From Epiperipatus broadwayi (taxonomy: Eukaryota > Onychophora > Udeonychophora > Euonychophora > Peripatidae), in contig JAQFVV010006221.1 of assembly GCA_028023455.1 (NCBI GenBank), positions 6,739,011 through 6,803,010 of the forward strand: a stretch of 64,000 bases of DNA, in the 5' to 3' direction. How positions within the stretch are numbered: the first letter of the stretch is position 1; every line of letters starts with the position of its first letter. Below are positions 36,401 through 48,069 of this stretch, in pieces. The position numbers were made by a program, and so were the translations under genes. The notes under the pieces are model-generated. The model had not been told where the DNA came from. It made no database searches and saw nothing but the letters and a program-made list of their open reading frames with translations.

Positions 36401-37481
36401 GTTAATTTGGGAATATGGAATCAGATCTCAGGGAATCTGTAATACAGTTTGATTAAAGAAATTCTATTATCCGGTAATTTATAACTATAAAAAAATATAT
36501 ATAATGGAATAAATTGAACAATGTTTTACTGGACTAGCAATTAGATAATGAAGGAAATAGAGTACCTTTTAATCTCACATCATTGTCTAAATAATAAACT
36601 AACTATGCAACCTTTTTATAAGTTTACCAAATGGTAAAGTATTTCATATAATGTTTGGATGAAGAGAACAATATTGTCAGATTTCAGTATGTTTATTATC
36701 AAATTTACAAAGCAATGTATTTATGTAGCAATAGATATGTGGAATGTGTAAACTAGAATACGAATGCATACAAGAACAATTAGAGACAAACTTTTGAATA
36801 AATAACAAAGCATTTATTTACATTTGATATCCAAATAAATATAGCTAATTCACAGTGGGACTGTTTGTCCTAATTTTTAAATTCACAAATAAGTTTGGTA
36901 ATCTGGGTTTAAAATCATTTCTATTACATATTTTGTTATTTATTGATTAGACATTTATGAACATAAGTTAAATAAAATAATGCCCTAATATTCTGACTTC
37001 GAATATATTTAGGCTATCTAACACATTTTTATCAGTGAACAACACTGAATAAATAAATATCATATTATGGGCACAAACAAAATATCATATTACGAACACA
37101 AACAAATAAGTTGGACAGGTCCCACTATCAGTTATAGGAATAAAATAAATTACTAACTTTGGCTGTCAAAAGAGTAACTTTAAATAGCTCCATAAAATAA
37201 TTCTTTTAAATATCTATCTTTTTTTATACATTCAAAATAAAAATAATCATTCTGATGATTTGAAGCATGATAGAATTCAAAATATATATTTCCTGATGTG
37301 TAAGTTTAATAATATTATACTTTCATGTCTGCGAGATTATTTGCATTATGTGTGTGTCACATCTTATGCTATAATTAAGAACAAAATCTACTTATGAATT
37401 AAGTATTATAATTCGGACAGTGCCATAGACCAAACAACAAATATAACACTATTTCTGCTTTAATATTCTATAAAGAATTTA
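33404..37481. other. Non-coding stretch, nothing recognised
   Basis: 33840-34160 and 35060-35640 are somewhat less AT-rich than their surroundings but have no frame I can identify. A C12 run lies at about 35759, with an adjacent 76-codon low-complexity minus frame. A short direct duplication (ATATCATATTA..ACAAACAAA) is at about 37056-37107. Confidence 0.45.
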
Positions 37482-37486
37482 ATCTT

Positions 37487-38076
37487 TGCTATATACGTGT
37501 ATAATAATTAATAAGTTTTGTTAAAATAAGTTATACGTATATAATAATTAATGTTTTATTAAAATAAGTTTTATTAAATGAAATAGACAGGAATTTTGTA
37601 ATTAAATTTGGTACGCTATAAAGATAAGAGCTCCAGAATAGAAATTAATTAAGCAGCTAGATTAAAAGTGCTGATTACTAAAAGTAGACAATAGCTGAGA
37701 ATTAATTGGTTTCTGAAACATTCCTTAACAAGAAAAGGAAGGAACAAAAAATAACTAAGCAGCACTTGCAGCGGGGAACTCATTGAATGCACACGAAAGT
37801 CAAGAGTTTTAACTTAGCAACGGAACTAAACCCAGTGAACTCCACCACTGAAGGTTAAAAAGTGAACCTAGGAACTTTGCAGGCCATGCTGGTCTATATT
37901 ATGATTTTCGTATGCCTTCATGGCCAGCATTCGTAAGTTAAACTTAATTGTCTTATAACTATATATGTAATATTATTTATCCGACTGATAATTGTATTAA
38001 ACTATTTGTCTAATCATTTGGTTTCTGCTTGTTTATTTACCTGGTTGTTAAGCCGAGTGAGTGGCTGTACATAGCA
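37487..38076 (+). repeat. 5-prime LTR of the gypsy element
   Basis: 590 bp, starting TGCTATATACG and ending GTACATAGCA, so TG...CA ends. It contains duplicated AAAATAAGTT and TATAATAATTAAT blocks near its start. Should hold the promoter and the polyadenylation signal, but I cannot place them confidently. Confidence 0.93.
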
Positions 38077-38364
38077 GAAAATTGGCGCAGTTAATTGACA
38101 GGATACGTTCCAGTAGAAAAATCTGGTGCAATTTAGAAACAGTAGTGGATTCGAATTAAATTGTATAACGTAGAGAAAGCTACAATGAAATTGAGAATCG
38201 AAGTCTGGGTGAATATTGAATTAGTAGTAGGAAAAATGTTTAGTAAGCGTATTTATTAAGAGAAATTGTTCAATAAATATATTAATAGAAATTTGTCCCA
38301 GTAAGCATGTTTAATAGTTATCTCGTAGTGAAATAGAAATTTAAAAAAAAAAAGCAAATACAAA

Positions 38365-39201
38365 ATGATGACATCAGTGCCTCAGGTAACAATTAACGAG
38401 TTCAACGTTAATAACCATTTTGATTGGCCAATTTACCTTAAGAGAATCGAGAAACTGTTTTTGATTAATGGTACGACAAGCGACCCCATTAAAATTGCCA
38501 CATTATTGTGTTATGCTAGGCAACAAGTAATCGAAATAGCAAATAGACTCTGTGATCACGAAGAGCCAGAGAATTTTCCATACAATGTAGTTACGGGGAA
38601 ATTAAATAATTTTTTCAGCCCCCAGCCTTCGAAGCATGTCACAAGACTACACTTCAAAAACCGAAGACAAAACAAGGGAGAGCGTATACAAGATTATGAT
38701 CAAGCTCTAAGAGAACTTGCTAAAAGTTGCAGTTATGGCGATGCCTTAGAGGATAATCTGCTTGAGCAATTACTTTGGGGCATGTCAGACAATAGGCTTA
38801 GGCAGCAGTTACTGGCCTCAAGAGAGTTGACGTATGATGAAGCAACCAAAATGGGAGTAGCTCACGAAATAGTACTCGACCAATCGGAAGAATTTAGAAA
38901 TTTTACCCACAAAAATGACAGTAATGCGTATATTAGGAAAACTGAAAATAAATCCCAATCTATTAAGAGCAAAACATATGAGATAGTGTGTTATTGCTGT
39001 GGAAAAAAAGGCCACATGGCTCGTAAGTGTAAATATAATAAGGAGCATTGTAGGACTTGTGGTAAAGTTGGGCATTTGCAGAAAGTATGTCAAAATAAAG
39101 GAGAAAAGGATCGTGGCAACTCGCCAACTTGTAAAGTCGAAAATAAAAAAAAGTGTGATATTTACAATACACAGATTGGATATGGAAACAGTTTATGCTG
39201 A
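38365..39201 (+). CDS. gag: Gag of the gypsy element
   Basis: 278 codons, open from ATG to TGA. Gag packages element RNA into cytoplasmic virus-like particles. The N-terminal two thirds show the retrotransposon capsid pattern (FDWPIYLKRIEKLF near residue 20, then a conserved FSPQPSKHVTRLHF-like helix and an RIQDYDQALRELA stretch). Two CCHC zinc knuckles of the form C-x2-C-x4-H-x4-C follow at residues 209-222 and 229-242, which bind RNA. The C-terminal tail is Lys/Asn-rich. The stop overlaps a pol ATG (ATGCTGA at 39195-39201), with pol in the -1 frame. This frame appears intact, the only undamaged full domain at the 5-prime side of the element. Confidence 0.9.
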   Translation: MMTSVPQVTINEFNVNNHFDWPIYLKRIEKLFLINGTTSDPIKIATLLCYARQQVIEIANRLCDHEEPENFPYNVVTGKLNNFFSPQPSKHVTRLHFKNRRQNKGERIQDYDQALRELAKSCSYGDALEDNLLEQLLWGMSDNRLRQQLLASRELTYDEATKMGVAHEIVLDQSEEFRNFTHKNDSNAYIRKTENKSQSIKSKTYEIVCYCCGKKGHMARKCKYNKEHCRTCGKVGHLQKVCQNKGEKDRGNSPTCKVENKKKCDIYNTQIGYGNSLC

Positions 39202-39692
39202 CAGTTAATTTATTAAAGACACCAGTGAAAATGGAAATTGACAGCGGAGCAGGCGTGTCAATGATGACACTTGAAGACTGGGAGAAAGTAGTGCAAAATC
39301 GAAAAAATCCTCCTTTATTAATAAAGACAAGTTTAAGAGCAAAAGACTCTAGCGGAAATAGTATGAAAATATTAGGGAAGGTGATGGCTCAGATTGAATT
39401 AAATAGTAAGGTTCGAACACTACCGTTATATATAGTACAAGGCGGTCTAAATCTTATTATAGGTAGGGAATGGTTCGATGCTTTGGGAATAGAGATAGGT
39501 GTGATAAATAAAGTTGCTATTGAGCAAGAAATGAGAAATAAATATAGTGAGTTATTTAAAAGTGATGAGGGGAAAATTATTACGACGCCTATAAACATAG
39601 AGCTACAAGGTGGTGTGACCTCCGTTATCTGCAGACCCAGACAAGTCTTTTTTGCGCTGCAAACTAAGGTGGAACAAGAGTTAATAATCTAG
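39195..39692 (+). pseudogene. Pol part 1: aspartic protease and start of reverse transcriptase (frame broken)
   Basis: 165 codons in the -1 frame relative to gag. IDSGAGVSM near residue 17 is the D-S/T-G active site of retropepsin-type proteases, and LNLIIGREW near residue 88 is the second conserved hydrophobic block (ILGR-like). The protease cuts the Gag-Pol polyprotein. The frame ends at a TAG at 39690-39692, where comparison with the continuing reading in the next frame indicates loss of a single base; the coding sense carries on at once in another frame. The overlap with gag by ATGCTGA could permit reinitiation, or a -1 shift could be used; no canonical slippery heptamer is obvious. Confidence 0.85.
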
Positions 39693-39709
39693 TTAGTAAA
39701 GGTGTATTA

Positions 39710-40261
39710 ATGCCAGTCGAGAAAATGGAATGGGCCACTCCAATCGTGGTAATATCTAAGCCAAATGGGCAAATTCGCATTTGTGGAGATTATAGGACCA
39801 CAATAAATAAAAACCTCACTAAAAGTCAGTTTCCTGTACCAAAGGTCAGGGAAATACTGGCAAATATGCAAAAGGCAAGTCACTACGCTAAAATTTATTT
39901 AAAGGCCACATTTCACCAGATACCAGTTTCTGAATGCACCTCAGAATTGCTAACTATTACAACACATGAGGGATTGTTTAAGTATAATAGATTGCCTTAT
40001 GGAATTACGGTTGCACCAAATATTTTCCAGGCCAAAATGGACATGGTGTTCCAGCAAATGGATGGTGTAACACCGTATTTTGATGATATTTTGGTCATGG
40101 CCAATTCAGAAGAGGAATTACGTGAACGAGTTTTAAAAGTTTGCGACAAGTTATGCAGTTTCGGAGCTAAAATAAACACAGACAAATGTATCTGGATGGC
40201 AACTGAATTAAAATTCCTGAGACACATAAGAGACCCGGCCCTCAAAAAATTGCAGCCATAA
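39710..40261 (+). pseudogene. Pol part 2: reverse transcriptase palm and fingers (dead)
   Basis: 183 codons. Contains ICGDYRTTINK, FPVPKVREILA, FHQIPV, LPYGI, and the catalytic YFDDILV at residues 123-129, the order expected for reverse transcriptase domains 2 to 5. In domain 3 the segment reads KIYLKATFHQIP. The family has an aspartate where the tyrosine stands (LDLK); this is the first catalytic Asp, so the enzyme would be inactive even with frames mended. The frame ends at a stop at 40259-40261 after a disruption close to 40210-40240, with the following coding sense in a different frame. Confidence 0.88.
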
Positions 40262-40968
40262 AGGAAGCCCGAAGACCCAGAAATGTTAAAGAACTTCAAG
40301 CTTTCTTAGGACTTCTTAATTATTTTGAAGTTTTTCTTAAGGGGAAAGCTCACATAGCAAAACCGCTATACAATTTATTAAAAAAGAGCCCAAAATGGCT
40401 TTGGGATAAAGCCCAAGAAAAAGCTTTTTGTGACACTAAAGAATTATTAACGTCAAACAGCTTATTAGTACATTACGACAATAGCCTCGAATTGATATTG
40501 ACAACAGATGCATCCGAAGTTGGAGTAGGGGCAGTCTTAAGCCATACAGTAGCTGACGGTGAGCGACCAATTGTTTACGCTTACAGAATGTTAACAAAAG
40601 CTGAGCAAAATTATAGTCAACTAGATAAAGAGGCGCTGGCTATCATATTTGCGATAAAAAAGTTTCATCAATATTTGTATGGTCGACAGTTTAAAATCTT
40701 TACCGATCATAAACCGCTGTTGGGATTAATAGCAAAAAATAAAACTGCCCCTGATCATCTAAGCCTGTTATCAGGCTATGATTTTGATCTAAATTTCAAA
40801 AAAGGAAAGATCATTAAACACGCAGACGCACTGTCAAGAATGTCCATTAAAGCTGAACTACAAAAAGACGACCAAACTATTAACTACATCGATAATTGGA
40901 ACAACAAATTAATAAATAGTGAAAAGGTAGCTAGTTGGACTAAGGCAGCGACGGATATAAATACTTAA
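40237..40968 (+). pseudogene. Pol part 3: reverse transcriptase thumb and RNase H
   Basis: Open from about 40237 (no ATG until 40492) to the stop at 40968. The first part holds the connection region with LQAFLGLLNYF and a KSPKWLWD-like block. RNase H follows with TTDASEVGVGAVLS (Asp), LDKEALAIIFAIKKFHQYLYG (Glu), FTDHKPLLGL (Asp) and HADALSR (Asp), all four acidic residues present. RNase H removes the RNA strand during reverse transcription. It follows directly on the reverse transcriptase, as in all Ty3/gypsy elements. The frame differs from part 2, and after 40968 coding sense continues in another frame to about 41090. Confidence 0.87.
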
Positions 40969-41076
40969 GTAATTGGATCAGCAAAGGCTGGCCAAAAAGT
41001 CGGCCTGAGACATTACATAAAACCTTATGGGACGTAAGACAAAGACTGTCTATAAACAAGGGATGTATGTTAATGG

Positions 41077-42189
41077 ATGATAAGAGTGTTGATACCGAGC
41101 AGTGGGTGGAATAAGATTCTTCACTTAATTTATCAAGGTCATCCTGGGATAGTGCGGGCCAAAGCTCTGGCTCCTTGTTACATATGGTGGCCTGCAATTA
41201 ATATTGACATAGAGAAATATGTGAAATCATGTGAAAGTTGCCAAATAAATGCAAATATGCATGAGAAAAAATATGCTGCTTGGTTGGCAGCTGAAAGAGC
41301 GTGGAGCCGTATTCACGTTGACCACACTGGAGCATTTCACGGCTTTATATTTTTGATAGTGATCGACGCTTATTCAAAGTGGACGGAATATATAGTGAAA
41401 AACACCAGTACCGAAGAAACAATCACAAAACTGAAGGAGATTTTTGCTTTTCATGGGATTCCTGAAACAATTGTGTCTGACAATGGTACCAGTTTCACAT
41501 CCACTAAATTTGAAGAGTTTCTCACAGAATGGGGATTTAAACACTTAGCCATGCGCCCATATCACCCGGAGTCCAATGGTATTGCAGAAAAGGCAGTACA
41601 AACTTTGAAGCAAACATTATGGAAGGAAGGCACTGCAAATATACAAGACACCTTACATTCTGCCTTATTATATCAACATAGTACTCCATGTGCTACAGGT
41701 ATATCTCCTGCAGAATTAATTTTCAGACAGAAACTCCGCACGAAACTATTGTTAATCCACCCAGAACAAAACTCTACACACTATGAAAGCAACGCTGGAG
41801 ATACTATTTACTCCGAGGGAGAAAAAGTCTGGGTTAGAGACGTTATCAGGAAATACTGGGTGAAGGCCTTCATAAAAGAAATTCTGTCAAAACAAATAAT
41901 ACTTGTAGAGACAGAAACTGGAAAAACAACGAGCAAGCACATAAATCATGTGAGACGTCGAGAATTAGTGCAAACCGGAAGTACTGCAGCACTGCGCATT
42001 CACAAAAGCGAAGAGAAATCCGACGATCAAGAAACATTAGGAGCCAACAAAACACCAGTAGAAGAGAAATACGACGATCAAGAGACCAACAAAATGCCAG
42101 TAGAAGAGAAAACATCTCAGCGAAGATCTTTAAGAACAAGAAAAGAACCCGCTTACTTAAAAGACTATGTAATACTTCAGAAACAATAA
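41077..42189 (+). CDS. Pol part 4: integrase
   Basis: 370 codons from an internal ATG to TAA. An HHCC zinc motif opens it (GHPG...near residues 19-22, then C-x2-C in SCESCQ). The catalytic core shows Asp82 (HVDHTG), Asp135 (SDNGTSF) and Glu171 (GIAEKAVQ), with exactly 35 residues between the last two, so DD35E is intact. The region GEKVWVRD...HVRRRELV resembles the C-terminal GPY/F-type module. The tail has a repeated acidic block (EEK.DDQE twice) and ends RRSLRTRKEP.YLKDYV, a common pol terminus. Integrase joins cDNA to chromosomal DNA. This is a fragment of a polyprotein, cut off from upstream pol by a frame break near 41080-41090; it would not be made as a free protein. Confidence 0.88.
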   Translation: MIRVLIPSSGWNKILHLIYQGHPGIVRAKALAPCYIWWPAINIDIEKYVKSCESCQINANMHEKKYAAWLAAERAWSRIHVDHTGAFHGFIFLIVIDAYSKWTEYIVKNTSTEETITKLKEIFAFHGIPETIVSDNGTSFTSTKFEEFLTEWGFKHLAMRPYHPESNGIAEKAVQTLKQTLWKEGTANIQDTLHSALLYQHSTPCATGISPAELIFRQKLRTKLLLIHPEQNSTHYESNAGDTIYSEGEKVWVRDVIRKYWVKAFIKEILSKQIILVETETGKTTSKHINHVRRRELVQTGSTAALRIHKSEEKSDDQETLGANKTPVEEKYDDQETNKMPVEEKTSQRRSLRTRKEPAYLKDYVILQKQ

Positions 42190-42207
42190 TTTCTGAAGTG
42201 GTGGAGG

Positions 42208-42799
42208 TACTATATACGTGTATAATAATTAATAAGTTTTGTTAAAATAAGTTATACGTATATAATAATTAATGTTTTATTAAAATAAGTTTTATTAAAT
42301 GAAATAGGCAGGAATTTTGTAATTAAATTTGGTACGCTATTAAAGATAAGCGCTCCAGAATAGAAACTAATTAAGCAGCTAGATTAAAAAGTGCTGATTA
42401 CTAAAAGTAGACAATAGCTGAGAATTAATTGGTTTCTGAAACATTCCTTAACAAGAAAAGGAAGGAACAAAAAATAACTAAGCAGCACTTGCAGCAGGTA
42501 ACTCATTGAATGCACATGAAAGTCAAGAGTTTTAACTTAGCAACGGAACAAAACCCAGTGAACTCCACCACTGAAGGTTAAAAAGTGGACCTAGGAACTT
42601 TACAGGCCACGCCGGTCTATATTATGATTTTTGTATGCCTTCATGGCCAGCATTCGTAAGTTAAACTTAATTGTCTTATAACTATATATATAATATTATT
42701 TATCCGACTGATAATTCTATTAAAGTATTTGTCTAATCATTTGGTTTCTGCTTGTCTATTTACCTGGCTGTTAAGCCGAGTGAGTGGCTGTACATAGCA
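42208..42799 (+). repeat. 3-prime LTR of the gypsy element
   Basis: 592 bp and colinear with the 5-prime LTR with roughly 20 differences, mostly single substitutions. Its first two bases are TA where the 5-prime copy has TG. The purine-rich primer tract GGTGGAGG lies directly before it. Confidence 0.93.
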
Positions 42800-42804
42800 A
42801 TCTT

Positions 42805-45800
42805 ACTATTTATTTATCCACCAACTGCATTACATATAGCTATGATTCTATGATAACACAAAGATAAACCTTCAAGAAAAATTTAAGCACATGAGGAATA
42901 CACAAGCTTCTTGGCTAATAAATCTAACGACAAATAATGAAATCCCACCTACTTTGAGGTATAGTATTAGTGTAGAACTTAGTCTCACCACAAGAATAAA
43001 GGGACATGAACTACTCATCTTCATAAAATATCATTTTTATAATGCATGTGTACACAATCTAGGAATATATTTCACTCATAGCATATACTTAGATATTATA
43101 AGGGAGAGAATTTTCAATCCCAATCTACATTGAACATATTATGAATAACTTTCTTTCTCATAGTTACTCTATACATTTCATTCTATACATTGAAAAATAA
43201 ATACACATACACAGATATGACACTTTCTACCAATTCTTTTAACATACGGCATTATCCGAAATTAACAAAAAGAAAAACAGTCATAAAAAAGAATATTTAC
43301 TAATTATATGAAATAAATGCACAAGACAGACACACATACGTATGAATAAGAGCTTGTAAATAACTTTAAATTATATAATACACAAATATTAATAAATAAA
43401 AAAAACTTAGTTTATGACAAATTATTAGCTATTTTAAACTTTTAAATGACAATAATTATTATCAACAAGGTTTTACCATTTATGATACAATATTTTTTTC
43501 ATACATGTGTTACTCAGAAAGCCAAGTGCTCGCTTCGAGACAAAAAGAAAAAAATATATACCTCTCTTCAATAAACCCATATAAACGTTTATATAACCTA
43601 CATAAGAAATCATATTTAAATATTAATTGTTTACCAGCGTATTGCAAACTTGGCAATACACTAATCTGAGATGGTCTAGAAGTCAAGGAAATAGCATGAT
43701 TAAATAAGCAATTACATAAATAACAAATAATAAACCTGTCTATCTATCTATGGTATATCAATAGCAATAAACAAAACAAAACAAAAAGTCACTCTTCTTT
43801 TAACTTAAAAAAAAATTCATTTGTAAAGTTTCTTTCTTTCTTAAACATAAAGTTTCCTGATTGATGTGATTCCAAATGAAGATGATTCCAGACGAGTACG
43901 GTTAGTAAACATAAAACATAAAAACAAATTCCTATATAATGAACATTTACAATTTAAATTTAATTCTGCAATCTCCAATGTTCTTAGCAACAGCTAACAG
44001 AGTTCACCAATGTAGCACATGTAGTAATAAATTTTTATATAATGATGGAGATATAGATAGATAGTGTCAGCTACATCTCTTATATTTATCATTTAACTAA
44101 TTCTGGAAATACTTTAATTTAACAATAATTTAAGCAGGTTTCCAAAAGTAAACATTAGCTTTATAAATTATCATAGGTATAATTATTTTTGGTCCTTTGT
44201 TAATTAATTATTCATATAGATCTACAATTACTTAAGCAATAATATTTTTATTTTATAATAAGTCCATATATCAAGGAGAACAAGAAATATGTAATATTAA
44301 TGTCCTTCTACTTGATTTAAACATATCATATTAAATAAATACTAGTAATTAATCAATTATTTATAAACCATGCATTCACTTTGTTAATAAAATAATTTAT
44401 AAGCATGAATAACAAGCATAATTATTATCACGGAGTAATTTAAATATATAGCATAAAAATATTATACTTGCTTGACGTTTATACAGTTAGAGAATAATTT
44501 AAATGGAGAATCAAAAATGTGTTTTGTTAAGCAGTCCTGCATAAATTTCCTTAAGATATTATAAAGTTCACATATTTTTATTAAAAAATTATAAAGTTCA
44601 CACACTTTCACTTTCTTCTTAATAATAATAATAACAAATATAAGCAAACAAAGTAGATTAAATTTAGCAGCATAGAAATACATTTTAAAGACGATAAAGT
44701 TAATTTAATGTTCAACTGAGTGGAGGAAATGAAGAAAAATATACCTTTTTTATAATTTAGCCTGACATCCTTCCTTGAAGCTGTCTGGTAGCCAAAATTC
44801 CCATAATGACTTCTATAAAGAAAATAATGTTTAAAAGTTCACTTTGGAATTTAACTGACTTATTTCTGGAAGAGATAGAATTGGCAGAAGCAGAATGAAC
44901 AAAGTAATGGATAAAACAATAATGAATTTTTATTACTGACTATCAGTTAAAATATATCACTTCCATCAATCAAGAGGTCATTCTTATCCTCTAAAGGTTA
45001 GCTCCACCATTTGCACTCAATAATTAAGGTAAAAATATTCAAGGAATCTTTTCTTGAAGAAAAGAAAATCATTTTGATTTTCTAAATTAAATCAAACTAA
45101 TAAAACAAATGATAAAAAAAAATAATTTTTACACTTTTGAAATAAATGAATATTAATTAATTAGTAAAATAAATATAGTAATTGATAATACAATTTAATT
45201 TGTCAAATAATTCACCAATCCAGATATCCATTAATCACTCAAAAATGTACTTGCAAAGTTATTAAAGATATTTACTGTAATTTAAATGTTTTATTGTAGA
45301 TATAATATTTTGTACTGTAATTAAATATGAAAATGAGATGATGATATGATACAGATGTACATGCATACACATATGCTGCTACATAAATACTGATCCTAAG
45401 ATATAACTGATATGGCTATGGGTTAAACATATTTCATTAATTATAATACCTACACATGGGTGGGTGTGCCAATAAATTATAGGTCAAAAAATCATCTAAA
45501 CAAATACCAAACACTATTCTGCAAATAAAATAAATTTACATCAACCTAACTTGCATATCAACAATTTCTGAAATAATCCACCCCACTTGCATTAAATACT
45601 TCATCAAATGTAATAATACTAACAAATGCTTATAAAAATTCCCATAAGCATTCATAAGCAACTCACATATAAGGTTTTAGATCACTAACAGAAAAATTTT
45701 AAAATCTTGGTGCTATTTCACTTTTTTTTTTTTTAGTTAAATGTGATTATTTACCACTGACACAGTATACTTTAATTACTTGTGCCATTCAGAAGGTGAC

Positions 45801-48049
45801 AGTATATACCTTTCAATAGAAACTCTTCACCAATAAAACATATCATAGTATACAAAACAAGTTTAAAAAATACTGACATTATCTCAATATCTCAGAAACA
45901 AAAATTCTCATGATAGAAGTGAACACAAATAAAAAAAATATTAAAAAATAAAATTTCTAACAAATGTTTAGAGTACAATGTGCCATTAAAGGCAAAATTA
46001 TCATCTACCATATCTATCTCCAAAAAGCAAGAACTTTTATCTCGAGCATTATAATAGTATTCTAATTTTCAGAATTAATGCAATTAAATTACATCTGTGT
46101 TGCAAAGCTGAATTAATCTTCAAGCAGGCAAATCTTATTATTTCCACCAACCTCCATCCAGTTATTTTAACTGGCAATTTTAACATGCTTAATTAGTTTT
46201 TAATAAAAAGTAACATCATCAAATTGACATTAAGCTCATCAGTGCAGAAAGATTTTTCTCCACTAATTCCTTTTTCTATGCTAAAAAATCTTGTTTTTTT
46301 ATTTCCTTGATGTCCATTTTATCATTCCTACCTTTATATTGGTCAATTTCTTGGACTACTTAATCTTAAGTATTAAAATTGAAATAAATTAATAAAAAAC
46401 AACTTTTGCTTATGCTTAATAATAATCGAGCTGCATTTAAAGTCTACCAATGCTGAAACACTCCTGTCATGTTTTTTATATGTAATTTAATAAAATAAAA
46501 ATCATGATTTTATATTCATGATATCATGTCTGTAATATACTTCTACTTTTGGAAGAATAAATCTATAAATCAACTAAACTGGTAAAGGATTTTAGATGCC
46601 CTTTATCTATAACTAAAAATACCTTCTGTACAAACATAATCTATTTTGTTGAATATAATTCTAAAACAGAATAATCACAGGAAATAAATGTTGCTAGTTA
46701 TTTTTTGATCAAAAATTTATTTAGAACATCACAACTGACCGAAGGAATACATATATAATGATCCTTCAGTTATAGGTCAAAGAAAATCACACCATCCATT
46801 ATGAAAGACTCAGATGTCATACATATACTATTACTTTAAAATTAGAACTTCAGACTGATTACTGGCATATTTTTATTTTATTTTTTTATTTGGACATTGT
46901 AATGATAATTTTGGAATTACCAAAATTAAGTGGCACTCCTGTCGGTGTTCAAATTGAGAACTCATGCAATGCCAATTTTTTACTTAATTTTTTCAACCTC
47001 TTCACATTTCTTAGATTTTACAAACTACTTAACAGTCTTTCCACATAAATATATAACATTCCTGAATTCTATTCTAATTCTGTGATTCCCTACTGTAACA
47101 AACTTTCTTATCTCTCATTTGGACAACCTAATATCAATATCCATATCTCTATTCTACATTAAAATAAAATAAAATCTCATTAAAGTCACAATTCAAACCA
47201 TCCTCCCCTCAATCCAATTTCAGTTTGTTAAAAAAGAAGTAGCTATTTTGGAAGCTACTATCTTATTTGAAGTGGAAGTAGGCTATACAAACATAAAAAA
47301 CTGGGTACATTGTACTGTAATTAGCATAGCAGTTTCATTTGACTTTGTTCCTATACCAAAAACTACTCCAAATACTGCAATAACATAAATGTGCCTTCCA
47401 CTTTATTTACTGACAAACATATTTTTGAATAGGGAAGTGCATATAATTCTAAATGAGAATGCACTACCTAGTTTTCAACCATACAATTTTATTCATTCTG
47501 TTTTTCACCACTTACATTAATTCATTAAAATACACATTCTATTAATCAAAGAAACATCAATTTTTTTCCCAATATAAATAATCTAATGGCAATTTATTTT
47601 ATTTCATAATTATAGTAACAAGTTATCATTTTTAACAAAAACAATCCTTCTATTTTCACTGATACATCCTATAATTTCTTGGCTTTTCTAAAGACTCTCT
47701 CTTGCAATGTCTTGAGAACTTACTCAAAATTAACTTTCTGCTTGTTTAAAAAACACTATAAATGCATTGTTCAACCATATCTTTCAGTATAGGCAAAGAC
47801 CTTTTTAATTAACATATTTTCTCCAAAATTTGATAATTTCTACCCTCTATTAAATTTACTTTCTTATTAAAAAAAAGAATAAACTCTCTTATTATTAACT
47901 ATTTGGAACAAAAAGTGCATAACAGATAACTTTTCAATGATTCTTCATTAAATGCATCTCCATTTTGTTATATGTTCAGAAAGCCATTAACAAAATAACC
48001 AGCCTAATTAACAATTTTTTAAAAATAGATAATCTCATTCCTGTTTATT
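42805..48049. other. AT-rich non-coding stretch, nothing recognised
   Basis: No convincing gene. The frames at 42891-43133, 44462-44683 and 47965-48168 are AT-driven and lack recognisable motifs. A short direct duplication (ATTATAAAGTTCACA) lies near 44557-44604. Confidence 0.5.
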
Positions 48050-48069
48050 CTATGGATATGTCTTTGTTC

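Larger units (their letters stand above)
37487..42799 (+). mobile_element. Ty3/gypsy LTR retrotransposon, full-length but inactivated
   Basis: The 5313-bp element is flanked by a perfect 5-bp target duplication ATCTT (37482-37486 and 42800-42804). Order: 5-prime LTR, primer-binding region with TTGGCGCAG just after the LTR, gag, protease, reverse transcriptase, RNase H, integrase, a purine-rich tract (GAAGTGGTGGAGG) directly before the 3-prime LTR. This pol order with integrase last defines Ty3/gypsy. Gag has two zinc knuckles. There is no env frame and no chromodomain at the integrase end. The LTRs differ at roughly 20 of 590 positions, so it is a fairly young but not current insertion. Pol is broken by at least three frame disruptions, and the first catalytic aspartate of reverse transcriptase is lost. 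A Mag-like affinity is possible but not shown. Confidence 0.93.

Noticed and set aside
38818-39172. Minus-strand frames opposite gag
   Set aside because: Shadows of the gag reading frame; no motif.
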